Of a DNA stretch of 39,294 nucleotides, positions 1-8,988 are shown one piece after another. The stretch is from assembly GCA_021772245.1 (NCBI GenBank), contig JAJFMH010000003.1:1-39294 (forward strand), given 5' to 3'. Within the stretch, counting starts at the first letter, position 1; the number at the start of each line of letters is the position of its first letter. The DNA comes from Chlamydiota bacterium (GTDB taxonomy: Bacteria > Chlamydiota > Chlamydiia > Chlamydiales > Simkaniaceae). Made by a program: the position numbers and the translations under genes. The notes under the pieces are model-generated. The model did not search any database. It was not told the origin of the DNA and saw only the letters and a list, made by a program, of their open reading frames with translations.

Positions 1-104
1 CAGTTGATGTATCTATAAAAAGTATATCTTGGTAAGGAGGATGGCCTTTTTCTTTCATTTACTTCACCAAAGTTAATAGTTTATTGAATCAAAATTAATC
101 TTAG

Positions 105-142
105 GGGTAAATGTTAACTCTCATAAGAGATATTAACAACCC
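105..142. other. Imperfect stem-loop upstream of the rhomboid-like gene
   Basis: Nested inverted repeats: GGG (105-107) with CCC (140-142), TGTTAA (112-117) with TTAACA (133-138), and CTCT (118-121) with AGAG (126-129) around a CATA loop. There is no T-tract, so it is not an intrinsic terminator. It lies about 90 bases before the next gene and could be a leader structure or an operator. The rest of 1-229 shows no gene. Confidence 0.25.
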
Positions 143-229
143 TTTATGTATAAAGAATCAATATTTCTCCCCAAAAAACGACTTTTTTGAGATAATCGCA
201 AGCATCATGAACTATCATTTAAGTATAAT

Positions 230-1108
230 ATGCAGTTTCGTCAAAGAAATACTCCAAAACCAATTAAAATTATCACTACTGTAATAGCAGCTTGCTCACT
301 GCTTTCAGCTCTAACTCTTGGCTTTTTGCAAGGGACTCCTCTGCAGGAATATCTATGTCTTTCTCATTTCTCAATGCAACATTTTTCAATGCTAACATCT
401 CTTACTTACCTTTGGGTCATCCCTCTTTATACCCCTACAATATCTATTTCTTATCTAATAACTATTTGCATGCAAGTTTATATGGTATGGATGCTTGGAT
501 CTTCCTTTCTCCAAGCGTTTGGTAAGAAAAAGTTTTACTTCCTCTTTTTTGGAACATCAATACTTACAGGGCTCTTTTCATACCTTCTTTTTATAGGAGG
601 CCTCTCCCCTACATTAATCGGGGGACCAAGATTTGTAATATTTTGCTTTTTAATTAGCTTTCTTTTCCAAAACGGAGAAAACAGAATCCCTCTGTTTATG
701 AGATTTACCCTCAAGGTAAAACACCTAGTTCTTATAATGATTTGTGTAGACCTTATTTTAGGTCTTTCTAACTTAGGAATTGCTTACTTCCTAACAAGTG
801 TATTCTCGTTGTTTGTTGGATACATAGTATCTTTAGTAATGTGGGAAAGAAACAGTCCTTTTTCTGGCCTTCAACCATTAGAGGACATTCTTATCCGTAC
901 AAAGAGAATGATGACAAAATCCTTTCAACCTGACGCTACAACATCTTCATTTGGAAAAATTTTTGACATCCAAACAGGAAAAGAGATTCCATCTGACGAG
1001 GCCTTTATTAACGCATGTTTAGAAAAAATATCAAAGCACGGCAAAAACTCTCTTAGTTTTTTTGAAAAAATAAAACTAAGACGGCTATCTAGAAGGAAGA
1101 GCACCTAA
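230..1108 (+). CDS. Rhomboid-like multi-pass membrane protein, probably without protease activity
   Basis: A 292-residue membrane protein with about six hydrophobic segments between residues 12 and 205, then a soluble tail of about 85 residues. The architecture and the tail (FDIQTGK, then DEAFINACLEKISKHGKNSL) resemble bacterial rhomboid-fold proteins, which often end in a similar 'D..fid.cLeKIs..G..SLt' module. Where rhomboid proteases carry the GxSG serine motif, I see GGPRFV with no serine, and no clear catalytic His follows. It may therefore be an inactive relative. The start at 230 gives the basic N-terminus MQFRQRN expected before the first membrane segment, but it has no clear Shine-Dalgarno. 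The gene ends convergently, 20 bases into the small minus-strand gene at 1089-1316. Its position next to tadA matches the hypothetical gene CT845 of C. trachomatis, from memory. The fold assignment is moderately sure; the function is unknown. Confidence 0.6.
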   Translation: MQFRQRNTPKPIKIITTVIAACSLLSALTLGFLQGTPLQEYLCLSHFSMQHFSMLTSLTYLWVIPLYTPTISISYLITICMQVYMVWMLGSSFLQAFGKKKFYFLFFGTSILTGLFSYLLFIGGLSPTLIGGPRFVIFCFLISFLFQNGENRIPLFMRFTLKVKHLVLIMICVDLILGLSNLGIAYFLTSVFSLFVGYIVSLVMWERNSPFSGLQPLEDILIRTKRMMTKSFQPDATTSSFGKIFDIQTGKEIPSDEAFINACLEKISKHGKNSLSFFEKIKLRRLSRRKST

Positions 1109-1316
1109 GTTTTTTTTCTGCTAGATAGGCAGCTCTTGCGCTTTGAATACCCTTAAGTATTCCTTCTTCGAAACGAAAATGGGGATTAAACTCAAGTTCA
1201 GGAAAATCATTTGGCTGTAGAACATCGTCAGATGTAAGGTGTGAGACAATAGACCGTCCAAGCTCAAGTAGTTTTTTCTCTTGCATCTCAATCATTTGCG
1301 CAAATACATCTTCCAC
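1089..1316 (-). CDS. Small conserved-looking protein overlapping the 3' end of tadA
   Basis: A 75-residue product read from a GTG at 1316, beginning VEDVFAQMIEMQEKKLLELG. It is charged and probably helical, with no membrane segment. The frame stays open upstream to 1409, but that part lies wholly inside tadA and looks like a shadow (Cys/Phe/Arg-rich). The GTG has a good upstream AAAGGG, nine bases away, and would overlap the last 29 bases of tadA, so translational coupling is likely. The motif HFRFEEGILKGIQSARAAYLAEK has the amphipathic look of a real protein, and the end overlaps the convergent rhomboid-like gene by 20 bases. I do not recognise a family. An ATG start at residue 8 (MIEMQEKK) is possible. 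Confidence 0.5.
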   Translation of the reverse strand: MEDVFAQMIEMQEKKLLELGRSIVSHLTSDDVLQPNDFPELEFNPHFRFEEGILKGIQSARAAYLAEKKLRCSSF

Positions 1317-1788
1317 GATCCACCACCCTTTGTTTATTGTTTTCACGTCGCAACTGAAAAAAACTTCGTAGAAGCTGCGCCGATTCCTCTTGAAGCACTC
1401 GATCTCCAATTTTAATAGTATGCATTGGGTGATTTTCTACCACATTAATAAAACTTCCAAATCCGCCAAGCCTCTTATCTGGAGCGCCCCAGACGACCCG
1501 ACTAATCCTTGCTTGCATAATCGCAGATGCGCACATGATACACGGCTCAAGAGTTGAATATAGAGTGCACCCTACAAGCCTCCAGTTTTGTAAGTACTTT
1601 GCAGCTTTTTGAATACAAAGCAACTCAGCATGACAAGTAGAATCTTGCAAAGATTCTACAAGGTTATGAGCAGATGCAATTATCCTTCCATCCTCAACAA
1701 TCAATGCGCCAACAGGTACTTCATCTTTTAACAGAGCATCATTTGCTAAAGCTAATGCTTCTTGCATAAATTTTTTATCTTCTTCCAT
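1288..1788 (-). CDS. tadA: tRNA-specific adenosine deaminase TadA
   Basis: Converts adenosine-34 of tRNA-Arg(ACG) to inosine, needed to read CGN arginine codons. The 166-residue protein has the full cytidine-deaminase-fold zinc site: H53-A-E55 (E55 is the proton shuttle) and P82-C83-x-x-C86, with VPVGALIV before them and ARISRVVWGAPD after, typical of TadA. Residue 52 is Cys where E. coli TadA has Ala (CHAE instead of AHAE), which should not affect zinc binding. The tail after residue 145 (RRENNKQRVVDRG) is basic. It is placed divergently from rpsO, as in Chlamydia, where the same gene is annotated as a cytidine/deoxycytidylate deaminase-family protein (CT844). The small downstream gene overlaps its end. 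Confidence 0.93.
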   Translation of the reverse strand: MEEDKKFMQEALALANDALLKDEVPVGALIVEDGRIIASAHNLVESLQDSTCHAELLCIQKAAKYLQNWRLVGCTLYSTLEPCIMCASAIMQARISRVVWGAPDKRLGGFGSFINVVENHPMHTIKIGDRVLQEESAQLLRSFFQLRRENNKQRVVDRGRCICAND

Positions 1789-1990
1789 GATACCACAAAA
1801 AAACTCGAACTCTTATTATTCTTAATTAAAACTTAAATGAAAAGAGCAGTTATTTACTTGAAATCCCAATGAAGATAGAAAATATTTTCTTTTTCAAACA
1901 AAGTTATAAAAATTGAATGTAACCAAAACTAATAAAAGACTTTTTCACAGCGCAGGCATTTTGCATTTAGATTGATCCAATTCCACCGCT

Positions 1991-2020
1991 TTGTTACAAT
2001 AGAGGGCAACGTGTTATAAT
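1991..2020 (+). promoter_or_regulatory. Sigma-70-type promoter for rpsO
   Basis: TTGTTA at 1991-1996 and a perfect TATAAT at 2015-2020, separated by 18 bases, 51 bases before the rpsO start. It is the best vegetative promoter match noticed in the window and is in a region with no other gene. Transcription would begin near 2027, giving a short leader that carries the GAGGAG ribosome binding site at 2058-2063. Confidence 0.65.
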
Positions 2021-2071
2021 TCAAATATGTCTATATGTATACCCCACTAGTTGGGTTGAGGAGTTACAAAA

Positions 2072-2341
2072 ATGTCTTTAGATAAAGGTACCAAAGAAGA
2101 AATTACAAAAAAATTTCAATTACATGAAAAAGATACCGGATCAGCTGATGTTCAAATTGCAATTTTAACTGAAAGAATTGCAGAACTTACAGAACACCTT
2201 AAGCTTGCTCCGAAAGATCACAGTTCAAGACTTTCCTTGCTCAAATTGGTCGGCCAAAGAAGAAAACTCCTAGATTATTTGAATTCGACTGATACAAAGC
2301 GCTACCAGACTTTGATCAATAGACTTAATCTAAGAAAGTAA
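2072..2341 (+). CDS. rpsO: 30S ribosomal protein S15
   Basis: An 89-residue S15 of normal length. It binds the central domain of 16S rRNA early in 30S assembly and contributes to intersubunit bridge B4. Family landmarks are present: [16 protein letters not shown] near residues 21-36, [26 protein letters not shown] near 50-70, and the C-terminal [13 protein letters not shown]. The start is fixed by GAGGAG eight bases upstream. It precedes pnp as in most bacteria, but a strong terminator separates them, so most rpsO transcripts should end before pnp. Confidence 0.97.
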   Translation: MSLDKGTKEEITKKFQLHEKDTGSADVQIAILTERIAELTEHLKLAPKDHSSRLSLLKLVGQRRKLLDYLNSTDTKRYQTLINRLNLRK

Positions 2342-2375
2342 ACTTTTTAAGCCTATCTCATAAAAGTTTTCTTTG

Positions 2376-2411
2376 CCCCTTAAGCTATTTGCTTAAGGGG
2401 TCTTTATTTTT
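2376..2411 (+). terminator. Intrinsic terminator after rpsO
   Basis: A perfect 10-bp stem, CCCCTTAAGC at 2376-2385 and GCTTAAGGGG at 2391-2400, with a five-base loop and then a T-rich tail (2401-2411). In E. coli the rpsO-pnp gap carries both a terminator and an RNase III site. Here the hairpin is short and terminator-like, and no long RNase III stem is obvious. Confidence 0.85.
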
Positions 2412-2419
2412 CTCTTTCA

Positions 2420-2448
2420 TTGAATTTTTTCATCTAACCTGATAACAT
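2420..2448 (+). promoter_or_regulatory. Possible pnp promoter
   Basis: TTGAAT (2420-2425) and TAACAT (2443-2448) with a 17-base spacer, placed after the rpsO terminator and 93 bases before pnp. The -10 matches the consensus at only four of six positions. It is reported because pnp needs a promoter downstream of the terminator unless it relies on readthrough. Confidence 0.3.
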
Positions 2449-2541
2449 TACTTCCAAAAAAAGTTTTTACCAGATGACAGGTATCTGTTTCCAAAAATTC
2501 TTTTAAATACGAACACCCTTTTATAAGGAGTCAAAAACTAC

Positions 2542-4737
2542 ATGGATAAAAATAAACTTACACTCTCGATTGCAGGAAGAGACCTCACTCTTGAAACAGG
2601 TAAAATAGCAAGACAAGCAAACGGATCAGTACTAATTTCCTCAGGTGAAACTATTCTACTAGTTACAGCCTGCGCAAAATTCGAACCATCTGACTGTGAC
2701 TTTCTCCCAATGAGAGTCGACTACGTAGAAAAATTTTCATCTGCTGGTAAAACACTTGGCGGATTCATTAAAAGAGAAGGTCGCCCAACTGAGCGTGAAA
2801 CGCTTATTTGTCGGCTAATCGATAGACCTCTTCGCCCCATGTTCGAAACAGGCTATAATAATGAGACTCAAATCATTGCTAAAGTTCTATCTTATGATGG
2901 TGTCCATTCCCCAGATCCGATGGCGATTACCGGCGCATCAGCGGCACTTGTTATTTCTGACATTCCTCTTATCAAACCAATTGGCGCTGTTAGAGTTGGA
3001 ATGATTGATGATAATTTTATTATCAATCCAACCAACGAAGAAATGGAAAAATCTTCTTTAGACCTTGTACTTGCTGGAACAGAAGATGCAATCCTTATGA
3101 TCGAAGGGTACTGTGATTTCTTAACTGAAGAGCAATTACTCGAAGCTGTAGAAGAAGGACATCAAGCGATCCAAGAAATCTGTAAAGGCCTTTCAGACTG
3201 GCAACAAATGATTGGAAAAACAAAGATAAGAGATACTCTTCAAAAAACGGATTACGATCTAATGGATGCTATTGAAGAAAAAATTAAAGAACCTCTTCTA
3301 GCCGCTCTTAAAATCAGAGAAAAAGTCGCTCGTGAAACAGCTCTATCTGAAATTAATCAAGAGATAATGACTACATACTTTATCGATGGGGAAGAACCAA
3401 AGCATTCAGAAAATGCTGTAAAAGGAGCTTTGAAAAAAGTTACTGCGAAGCACATGAGAAATATGGTTCTTCAGGACAAAGTTCGTTGCGATGGAAGAGC
3501 TACTAACGAAATTAGAAATATCTCTGTAGATCTTGATCTTCTTCCAAGGACTCATGGTAACGCCCTTTTTACTCGAGGTGAGACTCAATCAATTGCAGTT
3601 TGTACTCTTGGACCTGAAACAATGGGTCAAAGATACGAAACGCTAGATGCTGATGGCATTAGAAATTTCTATCTGCAGTATTCATTCCCTCCTTACTCTG
3701 TTGGTGAAGTAGGAAGAATGGGACCTCCAGGACGTAGAGAAGTTGGACATGGTAAGCTCGCAGAAAAAGCGCTGAAGGCTGCAGTCCCATCACAAGAAGA
3801 TTTTCCTTATACCATTCGTCTAGAATCTAACGTAACAGAGTCTAATGGATCGTCTTCTATGGCATCTGTTTGTGGATGTTGTTTAGCAATGATGCAAGCG
3901 GGTGTTCCAATTTCAAGACCAATTGCAGGTATAGCAATGGGACTTATTCTTGAAGGTGATGATTATGCAATCCTTTCTGATATCTTAGGTGTAGAAGATG
4001 CACTTGGTGATATGGATTTCAAAATCACAGGTGATGAAAGGGGTATTACAGCATTCCAACTTGATATCAAAGTAGAAGGGATTAATAAAAAAATAATGCA
4101 AGTAGCACTTGCGCAAGCAAAGGAAGGAAGAATCCACATTCTAAACAAAATGCTTGCAACTGTTCCAAAATCAAGTGAATCACTATCTAAATATGCACCA
4201 AAAATTGAAACTCTTACTATCAAGCCTAGCAAGATTGGAATTGTAATTGGACCTGGTGGAAAGCAGATCAAAGCGATTATTGAAGAAACTGGTGTCGAAG
4301 TAAACATCAATGACGACGGGGTTGTTAGCTTCTCATCAACTGACGGCGATGCAATTGCTCGCGCTAAAGAGATCATACATGATCTAACAGCAGAACTTGA
4401 AGTCGATAAAGTCTATACAGGAAAAATTTCTGGTATTAAAGACTTTGGTGTTTTTGTCAGAATATTTAGTAAAGAAGGTCTATGTCATATCTCAGAACTT
4501 TCCCATGAAAGAATCAACGATGGTGACTTAGAAAAGCTTTACAAGTTAGGCGATAGCTTAGAAGTAAAAGTTCTTGGTATTAATGATAGAGGACAGGTAA
4601 AGCTTTCTCACAAAGTGTTAACTGATCGGAAGGAAAAGAGCACTCCTCCTCCAAAAAAGGAAGCACCTAAAGAAAAAGTTGCAGCGAAACCTATTCGCCT
4701 TGTGACTCCTCCTCCTGAGTTCAAACCTCACTCTTAA
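2542..4737 (+). CDS. pnp: Polyribonucleotide nucleotidyltransferase (PNPase)
   Basis: A phosphorolytic 3'-5' exoribonuclease, the core of bacterial mRNA decay, acting as a trimer. The 731-residue protein has the standard order: first RNase PH domain (about 10-145), helical linker domain, second RNase PH domain (about 310-545, with FTRGETQSIAVCTLG, GRREVGHGKLAEKAL and SNGSSSMASVCG), KH domain near 560-615 with the IGPGGKQIK loop, and an S1 domain near 628-695 (DFGVFVRI, GLCHISELS). The last 35 residues are a Lys/Pro-rich tail (TPPPKKEAPKEK). AAGGAG at 2525-2530 supports the ATG. It ends with its own terminator. Its order relative to rpsO and ftsH matches Chlamydia. Confidence 0.97.
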   Translation: MDKNKLTLSIAGRDLTLETGKIARQANGSVLISSGETILLVTACAKFEPSDCDFLPMRVDYVEKFSSAGKTLGGFIKREGRPTERETLICRLIDRPLRPMFETGYNNETQIIAKVLSYDGVHSPDPMAITGASAALVISDIPLIKPIGAVRVGMIDDNFIINPTNEEMEKSSLDLVLAGTEDAILMIEGYCDFLTEEQLLEAVEEGHQAIQEICKGLSDWQQMIGKTKIRDTLQKTDYDLMDAIEEKIKEPLLAALKIREKVARETALSEINQEIMTTYFIDGEEPKHSENAVKGALKKVTAKHMRNMVLQDKVRCDGRATNEIRNISVDLDLLPRTHGNALFTRGETQSIAVCTLGPETMGQRYETLDADGIRNFYLQYSFPPYSVGEVGRMGPPGRREVGHGKLAEKALKAAVPSQEDFPYTIRLESNVTESNGSSSMASVCGCCLAMMQAGVPISRPIAGIAMGLILEGDDYAILSDILGVEDALGDMDFKITGDERGITAFQLDIKVEGINKKIMQVALAQAKEGRIHILNKMLATVPKSSESLSKYAPKIETLTIKPSKIGIVIGPGGKQIKAIIEETGVEVNINDDGVVSFSSTDGDAIARAKEIIHDLTAELEVDKVYTGKISGIKDFGVFVRIFSKEGLCHISELSHERINDGDLEKLYKLGDSLEVKVLGINDRGQVKLSHKVLTDRKEKSTPPPKKEAPKEKVAAKPIRLVTPPPEFKPHS

Positions 4738-4747
4738 TCAATTTTTG

Positions 4748-4780
4748 AAAAGGCATCTATCTTCTTAGATGCCTTTTTTT
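4748..4780 (+). terminator. Intrinsic terminator after pnp
   Basis: GGCATCTA (4752-4759) pairs with TAGATGCC (4766-4773), extended by A/T pairs from 4748, with a six-base loop and seven Ts to 4780. The remaining 236 bases before the next gene are extremely AT-rich, with no gene seen. Confidence 0.88.
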
Positions 4781-5016
4781 ATATCTTTTTTTTAACTCCC
4801 CATACTTTAAATTTTTCTTGTTCCAAGTAAAATTTTTATCATACTAAAATATCATCATAACTATTTCATAATTCTTTATTAAAATTTTATTCTCAAATAT
4901 TTAGCATGTTTTTAAACTTCCTCAATAATTATCTTAGTTAATTAAATTCAATTAATGTTAAAATTAACACATAAAAATAGTTAAAACTTAATAATAAAAA
5001 ATATTAGAGGTAAATT

Positions 5017-5970
5017 ATGGCAACAATTCAAACAATCGAGTTAGCTCAAACAATCGAGTTAGCAGGTTGGGTCCCCTTAAATGAAGAAGATTCAATGCTT
5101 GTAGAGTATAATGTTAATATCACAAGTGCAGGTGAGTGTCGACAGCAATTAGAAGTAGTAGCGCCTCAAAACAATTTTTTGAGTAATATTATGGATGCAG
5201 TCAATGTGATCAAACAATCTGTTTCAGATACTGCAAATAAAGTCAGGTATACCTACAAAGTAGCAACAACTGGAACTGGCGCGACTGGTAATAACACCTT
5301 TGAAGAATATGCCTCCTCAGTAAATAATAACGCTCAAATCCCCAGAGCAACCCCTGATGTAATCATCTCTCAAGAAGAAAGGTCTAAGAAAACTCCAATA
5401 CAAGTTCTAAATGAATCGGCGGTTCCTTTCTTAGAGAGTATGCATCCTGGCATTGATGTACAAAAAAAGGTAATGTCAAATTTTAATTTAATTAAGTCAG
5501 AAAGTGCTTTAGATGTTTATTTTGATACTGATGAGGAAACCCCGATTGACAATCAAGATATTGTTTTCGATTCAGATCGCCAAGATGCTAGAAGACTACA
5601 GTCAGCTTTACAAATGTTTCATAATGAAATGGATTTCTCTTTCATTATCGAAGACTTAGATAAAGAATGGGGAGTCGAGGCTTATGGACACATTCTATTT
5701 GGAAGCGTATTAGAGCAATTAGGCCATGGTACAGATAATATAGGGTTTGGAGAGAAATTTTGTTTCTTTGATAGAGACGTCTTTCTTAAAGCGCTCGAAA
5801 CTGTACATAAAAAACTGGGTTATAATTATAATCCACCTAAAGCTACCCCATGTGCAGGAATCAAACTACAAATGAACAATTTAAATAGACTACCCGATTC
5901 AGTAAGAGACACACTAAAAAATAACGGTGCTCAACGTGTCAATTACCCTTCGCTATCAAACTTTTCATAG
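5017..5970 (+). CDS. Orphan hypothetical protein, soluble, 317 residues
   Basis: I do not recognise a family. The product is acidic and mostly hydrophilic, with no signal peptide and no membrane segment. Its N-terminus contains the directly repeated hexapeptide QTIELA (residues 5-16), coded by an 18-bp tandem duplication. Residues 55-115 are Asn/Ser/Thr-rich and probably disordered. The C-terminal half (about 185-317: RRLQSALQMFHNEMDFSFIIEDLDKEWGVEAYGHILFGSVLEQLG, then FDRDVFLKALETVHKKLGY) looks like a compact helical domain. The start follows AGAGGTA ten bases upstream. The gene stands alone between two terminators, inserted between pnp and ftsH, which I recall as adjacent in Chlamydia. That is consistent with a lineage-specific acquisition or effector, but no secretion signal can be read from sequence. 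Confidence 0.75.
   Translation: MATIQTIELAQTIELAGWVPLNEEDSMLVEYNVNITSAGECRQQLEVVAPQNNFLSNIMDAVNVIKQSVSDTANKVRYTYKVATTGTGATGNNTFEEYASSVNNNAQIPRATPDVIISQEERSKKTPIQVLNESAVPFLESMHPGIDVQKKVMSNFNLIKSESALDVYFDTDEETPIDNQDIVFDSDRQDARRLQSALQMFHNEMDFSFIIEDLDKEWGVEAYGHILFGSVLEQLGHGTDNIGFGEKFCFFDRDVFLKALETVHKKLGYNYNPPKATPCAGIKLQMNNLNRLPDSVRDTLKNNGAQRVNYPSLSNFS
5029..5064 (+). repeat. 18-bp in-frame tandem duplication
   Basis: Copy one at 5029-5046 and copy two at 5047-5064 differ only in the last base (t/a). Each codes for QTIELA. Adding or losing a copy would keep the frame. Confidence 0.9.
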
Positions 5971-5982
5971 AAAATAGTAATT

Positions 5983-6017
5983 AAAAAAGGCACCCAAATT
6001 TTGGGTGCCTTTTTTTT
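5983..6017. terminator. Bidirectional terminator between the orphan gene and ftsH
   Basis: GGCACCC (5989-5995) pairs with GGGTGCC (6003-6009) around an A/T loop, flanked by six As on the left and eight Ts on the right, so it works on both strands. The ftsH stop codon (6016-6018) sits in the right flank. The two genes are convergent. Confidence 0.88.
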
Positions 6018-8772
6018 ATGTTCCTTGCGGAGATGGATTCAGATCCGGTGGAGTATCCTTGAGATCCCCTTCAAGTTTTGGAGGAGGAGGCGGCTCTTGT
6101 CTGTGTGCACCTTCTATATCTTTTACTCGCTCTTCTTTCTTCTGCGTATCCCAGCTTCCATCCATTATTGCTAGTACATCTTCTTTATCAAGAGTTTCAA
6201 ACTGCATGAGCATATCAGTCATGAGTTGAACTTTGTCTTTGTTTGCTAGGATGATTTCTTCTGCTCTTTTGTTTGCAGACTCAAGCAGCTCTTTTACTTC
6301 TTGATCAATAATCTTTGCTGTTTCCTCTGAATAGTGTCGCTCTGGTGGAGTATTTTGTAAATACTGGCCGGCCGTAGATTGCTCATTATAAGCAACTGCT
6401 CCAAGCGTCTTTGACATTCCCCATTCACAGATCATCGCTCTTGCTAGCTTAGTTGCTTGAGAAATATCCATTTGTGCGCCTGATGAGAAATCATTTATAA
6501 AGATTTCTTCTGCAATTCTACCACCCATAAGAACTGCAAGCTTGTCTGTCATTTCTTTTTTCCAGTAGCTTGTTTTATTCTTCTCTGGAATAAAATAGGT
6601 AGCTCCAAGTGACATTCCTCTTGGAATAATGGTAACTTTTTCAACAGGGTCGCTATGGTCTACTGTAAGACCAACTACTGCGTGACCTGACTCATGGAAA
6701 GCTGTATGTAGCTTTTCTTTTTCGTCAAGCTGTAGACTTCGTCTTTCTTTTCCGTAGATTACTTTATCACATGCATCCAATGCGTCTTGCCCTGTTACAG
6801 CAGACCTTCCTCTTCGAGCAGCAATCAGTGCAGACTCATTTAGTATGTTCATCAAATCAGCACCTGATGATCCAGGAGTTGCTCTTGCAATTGCTGATAA
6901 ATCAACACTGCCATCGAGTTTGATTTTTCTAGCATGAACCTTAAGAATCTCAAGTCTACCTTTGATATCAGGCAGATCCAGAATAACACTTCGATCAAAT
7001 CTTCCTGGACGGAGCAGCGCTTTATCAAGAACATCAGGACGGTTTGTTGCAGCCATTAAGATAACACCTTCATTTGTCTCAAAGCCATCCATCTCGACAA
7101 GTAACTGGTTAAGTGTTTGTTCACGTTCATCGTGTCCACCACCAATTCCAGCTCCTCGATGGCGACCAACTGCGTCGATTTCATCGATAAAGATAATGCA
7201 AGGAGCGCTCTTCTTAGCTTGCGAAAATAAATCTCTAATTCTACTTGCTCCAACTCCGACAAACATTTCAACAAAGTCAGACCCCGATATTGAGAAAAAT
7301 GGTCTATCAGCCTCTCCAGCAACTGCCTTTGCAATCAGTGTTTTTCCTGTTCCTGGAGGCCCTATACAAAGAACGCCTTTTGGAATTTTAGCACCCAGCG
7401 CTGTGTAGCGAGAGGGATCTTTCAAGAAATCTACGATCTCAACAAGCTCTTCTTTTGCTTCTTCCACACCAGCAACATCTTTGAAAGTAATTTTATTTAA
7501 ACTCTTATTCAACATCTTTGCTGGAGACTTTCCAAAGTTCATGGCCCCGCCAGACCCCATTCCTTTCATTTGTTTTGAAAAGACAAAGTAAAGGAGAAGT
7601 ACTACTAGAACAACAGGTAGTATCGTAAAGAGATAGCTAAAATAATTCGGTGAGGGTTGCTGCGATTTAAAGGTTTTTTCAAGAACGGTATTTCTTGGCT
7701 GGTCGGGGGCTTTAAAAAAAAGTCCTTGGTTACTTGGGAAGTTTTCCCATTCAAGCTTAGTACCAGCAAACCACCTGCTATACTCTTCAAAATTTTGTTT
7801 CTCAAGAGCTCTTGTTGAAAGTTCCTTATCATTGAAAAACCAGGTAACATCGGCTACATTTTTTCGAGCATTACTAAGCTGAGATCCATTTTTTTCTAAA
7901 GTCTCTGTAAGACTATTGTATTGCTCTAAAGAAACAAGGTAATCTCGAACTGAGCGAAGTTGAGAAAGTCGAACACCTTCAACTGGATCATTCAAGCCTA
8001 AGATGATCTTGTTAAGAGAAAATATTCCATTTTGATAAACAGCCAAACTTTCTCTTGGTGTTAAAGTAGAGTTTGGATCTAAAGATTTAGATACGCTTTC
8101 ATCAATGCTTTTTAGCTCCTTTTTCATGGCTTCTGAGCCGATGCCAAGAGTTGAAGAGCGAAAGCTTTGAATAAGAAGAGCTAGCTCTGATCCAACAGAT
8201 TTTACATTTTCAGCAGTTGGAGATTTAGAAGCTTCTGAAAATAAATGCTTTACTTCAGGAAAATTGAGTGTATCAGTTGACGGTACAGACCTAATAATCG
8301 TCGCATTTTCTCTTTCAGCAGAGTCAAAAGCAGAGCCTACAACGACATAGCCACTTTTAGGAATAGCTGTTCCACTAAGTTGCAAGAATCTAATAGCAGA
8401 TTCTTTAATATTATTTTGAAGTCTTGTTAGGTCTTGAGCAATTCTCCCCCGACCTTCTTTTAATTCATGATTTTCATTAAGAATCTCTAAAAAACGGTAG
8501 CGGTACTTAGACTCATTAGTTAGTTCATCCTTAAATCTGCCATGAAAAGCTACTAAATTATCATTTAGGGCAACTTTTTTAGATGCATCTTTATGGAGAA
8601 AATTTAAGTTCACTAAATGTTCTAACTGATGAGAAAAAGAAACTTTTCCTTTTTTTTCATGTGTTAAATTTTGCACAGTCAAAATCACAAGCAGAGCTGC
8701 TAGCAAGAAGACAAAAAAGCCGCCAGGAAATCTTTTTTTAGGTTCGGTTGGTTTATTATTCATATTACTCAT
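6016..8772 (-). CDS. ftsH: ATP-dependent zinc metalloprotease FtsH, long chlamydial form
   Basis: A membrane-anchored AAA+ protease degrading unneeded membrane and regulatory proteins. It has 918 residues, against about 645 in E. coli. The order is: a membrane segment at 18-36, an unusually long periplasmic region of about 340 residues (37-377), a second membrane segment at 378-399, an AAA domain with Walker A GPPGTGKT (471-478), Walker B IIFIDEID (526-533) and the second region of homology ending RPGRFDR (about 588-594), then the zinc site HESGH (693-697). The tail is Pro/Glu-rich. The extended periplasmic part, with helical and probably coiled-coil stretches, matches the roughly 900-residue size of chlamydial FtsH. 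The start could be ATG 8772 or the ATG three codons later; neither has a strong ribosome binding site. It lies just after tilS on the same strand. Confidence 0.96.
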   Translation of the reverse strand: MSNMNNKPTEPKKRFPGGFFVFLLAALLVILTVQNLTHEKKGKVSFSHQLEHLVNLNFLHKDASKKVALNDNLVAFHGRFKDELTNESKYRYRFLEILNENHELKEGRGRIAQDLTRLQNNIKESAIRFLQLSGTAIPKSGYVVVGSAFDSAERENATIIRSVPSTDTLNFPEVKHLFSEASKSPTAENVKSVGSELALLIQSFRSSTLGIGSEAMKKELKSIDESVSKSLDPNSTLTPRESLAVYQNGIFSLNKIILGLNDPVEGVRLSQLRSVRDYLVSLEQYNSLTETLEKNGSQLSNARKNVADVTWFFNDKELSTRALEKQNFEEYSRWFAGTKLEWENFPSNQGLFFKAPDQPRNTVLEKTFKSQQPSPNYFSYLFTILPVVLVVLLLYFVFSKQMKGMGSGGAMNFGKSPAKMLNKSLNKITFKDVAGVEEAKEELVEIVDFLKDPSRYTALGAKIPKGVLCIGPPGTGKTLIAKAVAGEADRPFFSISGSDFVEMFVGVGASRIRDLFSQAKKSAPCIIFIDEIDAVGRHRGAGIGGGHDEREQTLNQLLVEMDGFETNEGVILMAATNRPDVLDKALLRPGRFDRSVILDLPDIKGRLEILKVHARKIKLDGSVDLSAIARATPGSSGADLMNILNESALIAARRGRSAVTGQDALDACDKVIYGKERRSLQLDEKEKLHTAFHESGHAVVGLTVDHSDPVEKVTIIPRGMSLGATYFIPEKNKTSYWKKEMTDKLAVLMGGRIAEEIFINDFSSGAQMDISQATKLARAMICEWGMSKTLGAVAYNEQSTAGQYLQNTPPERHYSEETAKIIDQEVKELLESANKRAEEIILANKDKVQLMTDMLMQFETLDKEDVLAIMDGSWDTQKKEERVKDIEGAHRQEPPPPPKLEGDLKDTPPDLNPSPQGT

Positions 8773-8988
8773 ACAACATCGCTCTAACTTAAATTAAAAA
8801 CAAATCAACAAAACTAACCTTAAATAAAGCAAGTAAGTTAATTCCTCTTATTGCATTAATTTGATCAAAATACAACTAAAATAATTAAAAAAATTTAAAA
8901 TGGAGATATCTCAACCTTTAAATTATCTTTAAACCACTTATTCCAAACGAGAAATTAGCATCGTAAAAAGATATAAGAATATCGTTTT

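Noticed and set aside
34-75. AAGGAGG followed directly by ATG near the left edge
   Set aside because: The ATG has no spacing from the purine tract and opens only 11 codons.
224-229. A perfect TATAAT immediately before the ATG at 230
   Set aside because: Transcription from it would start inside the gene, there is no -35 box at the right distance, and the N-terminus from 230 fits the family.
3963-4376. A 137-codon minus-strand frame within pnp
   Set aside because: It is antisense to the second RNase PH and KH domains; a shadow of a constrained gene.
6962-7408. A 148-codon plus-strand frame within ftsH
   Set aside because: It is antisense to the AAA domain and has no ribosome binding site or family features.
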